Below are positions 6,015-8,902 of a stretch of 8,902 nt of DNA, piece after piece. The position numbers were made by a program, and so were the translations under genes. This DNA is from Clostridiales bacterium (lineage in GTDB: Bacteria; Bacillota; Clostridia; Lachnospirales; Lachnospiraceae). Under the pieces are notes generated by a model. The model did not search any database, was not told where the DNA came from, and was given only the letters and a program-made list of their open reading frames with translations. How positions within the stretch are numbered: the stretch's first letter is position 1; each line of letters starts with the position of its first letter. The stretch lies in NCBI GenBank assembly GCA_021199135.1, contig JAJQIQ010000064.1, positions 1 through 8,902 on the forward strand, in the 5' to 3' direction.

Positions 6015-6021
6015 GGTGTTT

Positions 6022-7473
6022 TTACACATTTATTTCCGTGCCAGCCCCAATCTCGTCTCTATTCTTCTCGAGCACCGGCGAGATCGCGTCGCGCAGGAAG
6101 GCCTCAACCTGCCTCGGCGCGCGCCCGACGTAGAGCTCCGGGCGCAAGGACGCCTCGATCTGCTCCTTTGTAAGGCCGAAGCCGGGATCGGCGGCGATGA
6201 GGTCGACGAGGTTGTTGTCCTGCCCGTTCTCCTTGACGTTTTTCCCCGCCTCCATCGACAGCTGCCTTATCCTCTCGTGGAGCTCCTGGCGGTTGCCGCC
6301 GTTTTTGACCGCGTCCATCATGATGTTCTCGGTCGCCATGAACGGAATCTCCGCCATGAAGTGCTTCTCTATCACCTTCGGGTAGACGACGAGGCCGTCC
6401 ACGACGTTTACGCACAGGTCGAGGATGCCGTCCGTAGCAAGGAACGCCTCCGGCACCGAGAGCCGCTTGTTCGCCGAGTCGTCGAGCGTCCGCTCGAACC
6501 ACTGCACCGACGAGGTGACCGTGGGGTTTAGCGCATCTACCATCACGAACCTCGCGAGCGAGGCTATCCTCTCGGAGCGCATCGGGTTTCTCTTGTATGC
6601 CATCGCCGACGAGCCGATCTGGTTCTTCTCGAACGGCTCCTCGACCTCCTTTAAATGCTGCAAAAGGCGGATGTCGTTTGACATCTTGTGCGCCGACGCC
6701 GCGATCCCGGCGAGGACGTTTACGACCCTCGTGTCGACCTTCCTCGAATAGGTCTGGCCGGAGACCGCGTAGCAGCCGTCAAAGCCCATCTTCTCGGCGA
6801 TCATCGGGTCAATCCGGTCGACCTTTTCATCGTCGCCGTCGAAGAGCTCGAGGAAGCTGGCCTGTGTGCCGGTCGTGCCCTTCGAGCCAAGGAGCCTAAG
6901 CGACCCCCGCACGTACTCGAGGTCCTCGAGGTCCATGAGAAACTCCTGCATCCACAGCGTCGCGCGCTTTCCGACCGTCGTCGGCTGCGCGGGCTGGAAG
7001 TGCGTGAACGCCAGCGTCGGCAGGTCCTTGTATTCCTGCGCGAATTTTTTCAGCCTGTCGAGGACGTTTATCAGTTTCTTATGGATGAGGTCCAACGCCT
7101 CGCGCATTATGATGATGTCCGTGTTGTCGCCGACGTAGCAGGACGTCGCGCCGAGGTGGATGATCCCCGCCGCCTTGGGGCACTGCTGCCCGTAGGCGTA
7201 GACGTGGCTCATCACGTCGTGGCGGACTTCCTTCTCGCGCGCCCTCGCGACATCGTAGTTTATGTCGTCGACATGGGCCTTCATCTCGTCGATCTGCTCC
7301 TGCGTGATGACGGGCCTGCCGTCCTCGGAGAGCCCGAGCTCCATCTCGGTCTCCGCGAGCGCGATCCAGAGCCTGCGCCATGTCGCAAATTTCTTGTCCT
7401 GCGAGAAGATGCGCTGCATCTCCGTGCTTGCGTACCGCTCCGAGAGCGGGCTTTCGTATCTGCCTGTGTCCAT
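6022..7473 (-). CDS. purB: Adenylosuccinate lyase
   Basis: This cytoplasmic tetrameric enzyme acts twice in purine synthesis. It splits SAICAR to AICAR and adenylosuccinate to AMP, releasing fumarate each time. The 483-residue product belongs to the fumarase/aspartase superfamily. The fumarase-type signature GSSAMAYKRNPMRSER (287-302) contains the mobile-loop serines 288-289. Other conserved sites are RHDVMSH (84-90, H85), GATS (108-111), and FTHFQPAQPTT (156-166) with the probable general-acid H158. The AYKRNPMRSER version and the length fit the longer lyase type also found in eukaryotes, rather than the roughly 430-residue Bacillus type. The ATG has a GGAGG site, and the gene follows purF after 12 bases. 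Confidence 0.96.
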   Translation of the reverse strand: MDTGRYESPLSERYASTEMQRIFSQDKKFATWRRLWIALAETEMELGLSEDGRPVITQEQIDEMKAHVDDINYDVARAREKEVRHDVMSHVYAYGQQCPKAAGIIHLGATSCYVGDNTDIIIMREALDLIHKKLINVLDRLKKFAQEYKDLPTLAFTHFQPAQPTTVGKRATLWMQEFLMDLEDLEYVRGSLRLLGSKGTTGTQASFLELFDGDDEKVDRIDPMIAEKMGFDGCYAVSGQTYSRKVDTRVVNVLAGIAASAHKMSNDIRLLQHLKEVEEPFEKNQIGSSAMAYKRNPMRSERIASLARFVMVDALNPTVTSSVQWFERTLDDSANKRLSVPEAFLATDGILDLCVNVVDGLVVYPKVIEKHFMAEIPFMATENIMMDAVKNGGNRQELHERIRQLSMEAGKNVKENGQDNNLVDLIAADPGFGLTKEQIEASLRPELYVGRAPRQVEAFLRDAISPVLEKNRDEIGAGTEINV

Positions 7474-7485
7474 GGTTCCTCCAAA

Positions 7486-8902
7486 TTACTTTTCGTAGTC
7501 GCCTCGTATGTCCCCCGTCGGCGGCTCCATCGGGTACTTTCCGGTGAAGCAGCCCGTGCAGATAGGCAGTCCCCCGACCATCTCGCTGAGGCGGCCTATC
7601 TCGAGGTAGCCGAGCGAGTCCGCGCCGATGATCTGCCTGATGTCCTCGACGGTGCGGTTGTAGGCGATGAGCTGCTCGCGCACCGGGATGTCCGTCCCGA
7701 AATAGCAGGGCCACAGGAACGGCGGCGAGCTTATCCTGACGTGAACCTCGGTCGCTCCCGCGTCGCGCAGCATCCGCACGATGCGGGCGGACGTCGTGCC
7801 GCGGACGATCGAGTCGTCGATCATCACGACGCGCTTCCCGCGCACCGCCTCGGCGAGGACGTTCAGCTTCACCTGGACGCTCGACTCGCGGCTCTTCTGC
7901 TTGGGCTTTATGAACGTCCGCCCGACATAGCTGTTCTTTACGAACGCCGCGACGTAGGGGATCCCCGACTCGAGCGAGAACCCGAGCGCGGCGGCGTTGC
8001 CCGACTCCGGCACGCCCGTCACGAGGTCAGCCTCCACGGGCGAGTCCATCGCAAGGAACCGCCCCGCCCGGACGCGGCTTTCGTAGACGCTCATCCCGTC
8101 TATCCGGCTGTCAATCCGCGCAAAATAGATGTACTCGAATACGCACCTGGCCTCCCGCCCCTCGGGGAGCGCCATCGTCATGTCGGAGACTATCCCCTTC
8201 TCCTTCGTTATCGTGACGACCTCGCCGGGCATGACGTCGCGCACGTACTGGGCGCCTATCGTCTCGAGCGCGCAGGTCTCGGAGGCGATGATGTAGGCGT
8301 TGTCGCGCCTCCCGATGCACAGCGGGTGGAAGCCGTAGGGGTCGCGCGCGCCGATGAGCTTTCGCGGGCTTGAGACGACGAGCGCGTACGCGCCGCGGAG
8401 TTTTTCGCAGGCGCGGCGCACCGCCTCCTCCGCGGATTTCGAGTTCAGCCGCTCTCGGGCGATGTGGTAGGCGATGACCTCGGAGTCTATCGTCGTCTGG
8501 AATATCGCGCCGGTGCGGGCGAGGTCCTGACGGAGCTCATTCGCGTTTATCAGGTTGCCGTTGTGGGCGATGGCGAGCGTCCCCTTTATGTAGTTTAGCA
8601 CGAGGGGCTGCGCGTTCTCCATCGTCGACTCGCCCGCCGTCGAGTAGCGGACGTGGCCGACTCCGATGTTGCCGCGCAGCGTCCCGAGGGTCTCGGGCGT
8701 GAAGACCTCGTTGACGAGGCCCATGCCCTTGTAGGATATGACCTTCCCCTTCGGGCCATCCGTGTCGCTGACCGCGATCCCGCAGCTCTCCTGCCCGCGG
8801 TGCTGCAGCGCGAACAGGCCGTAGTAGATGGAGGAGGCCACGTCGCCGCCGTCGAAATCGTACATCCCGAATATGCCGCACTCCTCGTGGAGCGCGTCGG
8901 TG
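7486..8902 (-). CDS. purF: Amidophosphoribosyltransferase (glutamine PRPP amidotransferase), 5' end beyond window
   Basis: PurF makes 5-phosphoribosylamine from PRPP and glutamine, the committed step of de novo purine synthesis. The frame runs to the window edge, and the residues before the first visible Met read ALHEECGIFGM. The cysteine codon at 8880-8878 is the N-terminal nucleophile exposed after propeptide removal, so the Met at 8865 is internal. The glutaminase domain shows HRGQESCGI, HVRYSTAG and AHNGNL. The phosphoribosyltransferase domain carries the PRPP loop VVMIDDSIVRGTTS (codons near 7830-7792). Four cysteines match the [4Fe-4S] ligands of the Bacillus enzyme, with codons at 8145, 7707, 7560 and 7551 (the last two in ICTGCF). 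This indicates the oxygen-sensitive iron-sulfur class. It is cotranscribed with purB. Confidence 0.97.
   Translation of the reverse strand, partial: TDALHEECGIFGMYDFDGGDVASSIYYGLFALQHRGQESCGIAVSDTDGPKGKVISYKGMGLVNEVFTPETLGTLRGNIGVGHVRYSTAGESTMENAQPLVLNYIKGTLAIAHNGNLINANELRQDLARTGAIFQTTIDSEVIAYHIARERLNSKSAEEAVRRACEKLRGAYALVVSSPRKLIGARDPYGFHPLCIGRRDNAYIIASETCALETIGAQYVRDVMPGEVVTITKEKGIVSDMTMALPEGREARCVFEYIYFARIDSRIDGMSVYESRVRAGRFLAMDSPVEADLVTGVPESGNAAALGFSLESGIPYVAAFVKNSYVGRTFIKPKQKSRESSVQVKLNVLAEAVRGKRVVMIDDSIVRGTTSARIVRMLRDAGATEVHVRISSPPFLWPCYFGTDIPVREQLIAYNRTVEDIRQIIGADSLGYLEIGRLSEMVGGLPICTGCFTGKYPMEPPTGDIRGDYEK

Noticed and set aside
6020..6036. A purB terminator formed by GTGT and ACAC just after the stop.
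   Set aside because: The stem is only 4 bp and no U-run follows, so it is too weak to call.
6688..8373. A 561-codon open frame on the plus strand, opposite purF and purB.
   Set aside because: It is antisense to two clearly identified genes. Its product is Arg-, Leu-, Val- and Asp-rich with no recognisable motif, as expected from the complement of GC-rich codons.
8863..8865. ATG at 8865 as the start of PurF.
   Set aside because: The frame continues upstream through the catalytic cysteine in EECGIFG, so this Met is internal and the true start lies outside the window.
1..8902. CRISPR array, insertion sequence, prophage or defence genes.
   Set aside because: No regularly spaced direct repeats, transposase, integrase, phage or nuclease-effector motifs were seen. 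All genes fit core metabolism, secretion, RNA quality control or signalling, apart from one unknown membrane protein.

Overview
This window looks like a core chromosomal segment of a low-GC-lineage Gram-positive bacterium, most likely a clostridial (Lachnospiraceae-like) Firmicute whose own base composition is fairly GC-rich. The evidence is the linked set secG, rnr, smpB and ssrA, strong AGGAGG-type ribosome binding sites, sigma-A-like promoters, a Bacillus-type iron-sulfur PurF, and an OmpR/PhoB response regulator. The family assignment is inference. Every supported gene is on the minus strand, so transcription runs from the right end of the window to the left.

In the direction of transcription, the right part (8902 to 6022) carries purF (5' end beyond the window) and purB, separated by 12 bases. 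They are two enzymes of de novo purine synthesis and surely one transcript. A clear sigma-A promoter (5986-6014) begins only 7 bases past purB and drives secG, a small subunit of the protein-export channel. A hairpin-plus-U-run terminator lies between secG and rnr (RNase R), with no room for a new promoter after it, so rnr is probably expressed by partial or regulated readthrough.

The middle (about 3500 to 2430) is the trans-translation unit. smpB has its own candidate promoter, overlapped by two inverted repeats, followed by a leader of roughly 150 bases. The tmRNA gene ssrA starts 9 bases after the smpB stop and ends at a clear intrinsic terminator. RNase R, SmpB and tmRNA work together in ribosome rescue and in decay of defective mRNA, which explains the clustering.

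The left part (2391 to 1) holds larB (nickel-pincer cofactor synthesis) abutted by an unrecognised single-pass membrane protein gene. A 222-base intergenic stretch packed with stem-loops follows, then a two-component system: the response regulator is complete, and a histidine kinase overlaps it by four bases and runs off the left edge.

Most of this is well-known housekeeping content, and I see no convincing new multi-gene system. The points most worth a second look are the stem-loop cluster at 831-966 (perhaps a dispersed intergenic repeat), the larB plus unknown membrane protein pair, the terminator in front of rnr, and the palindromic promoter of smpB.
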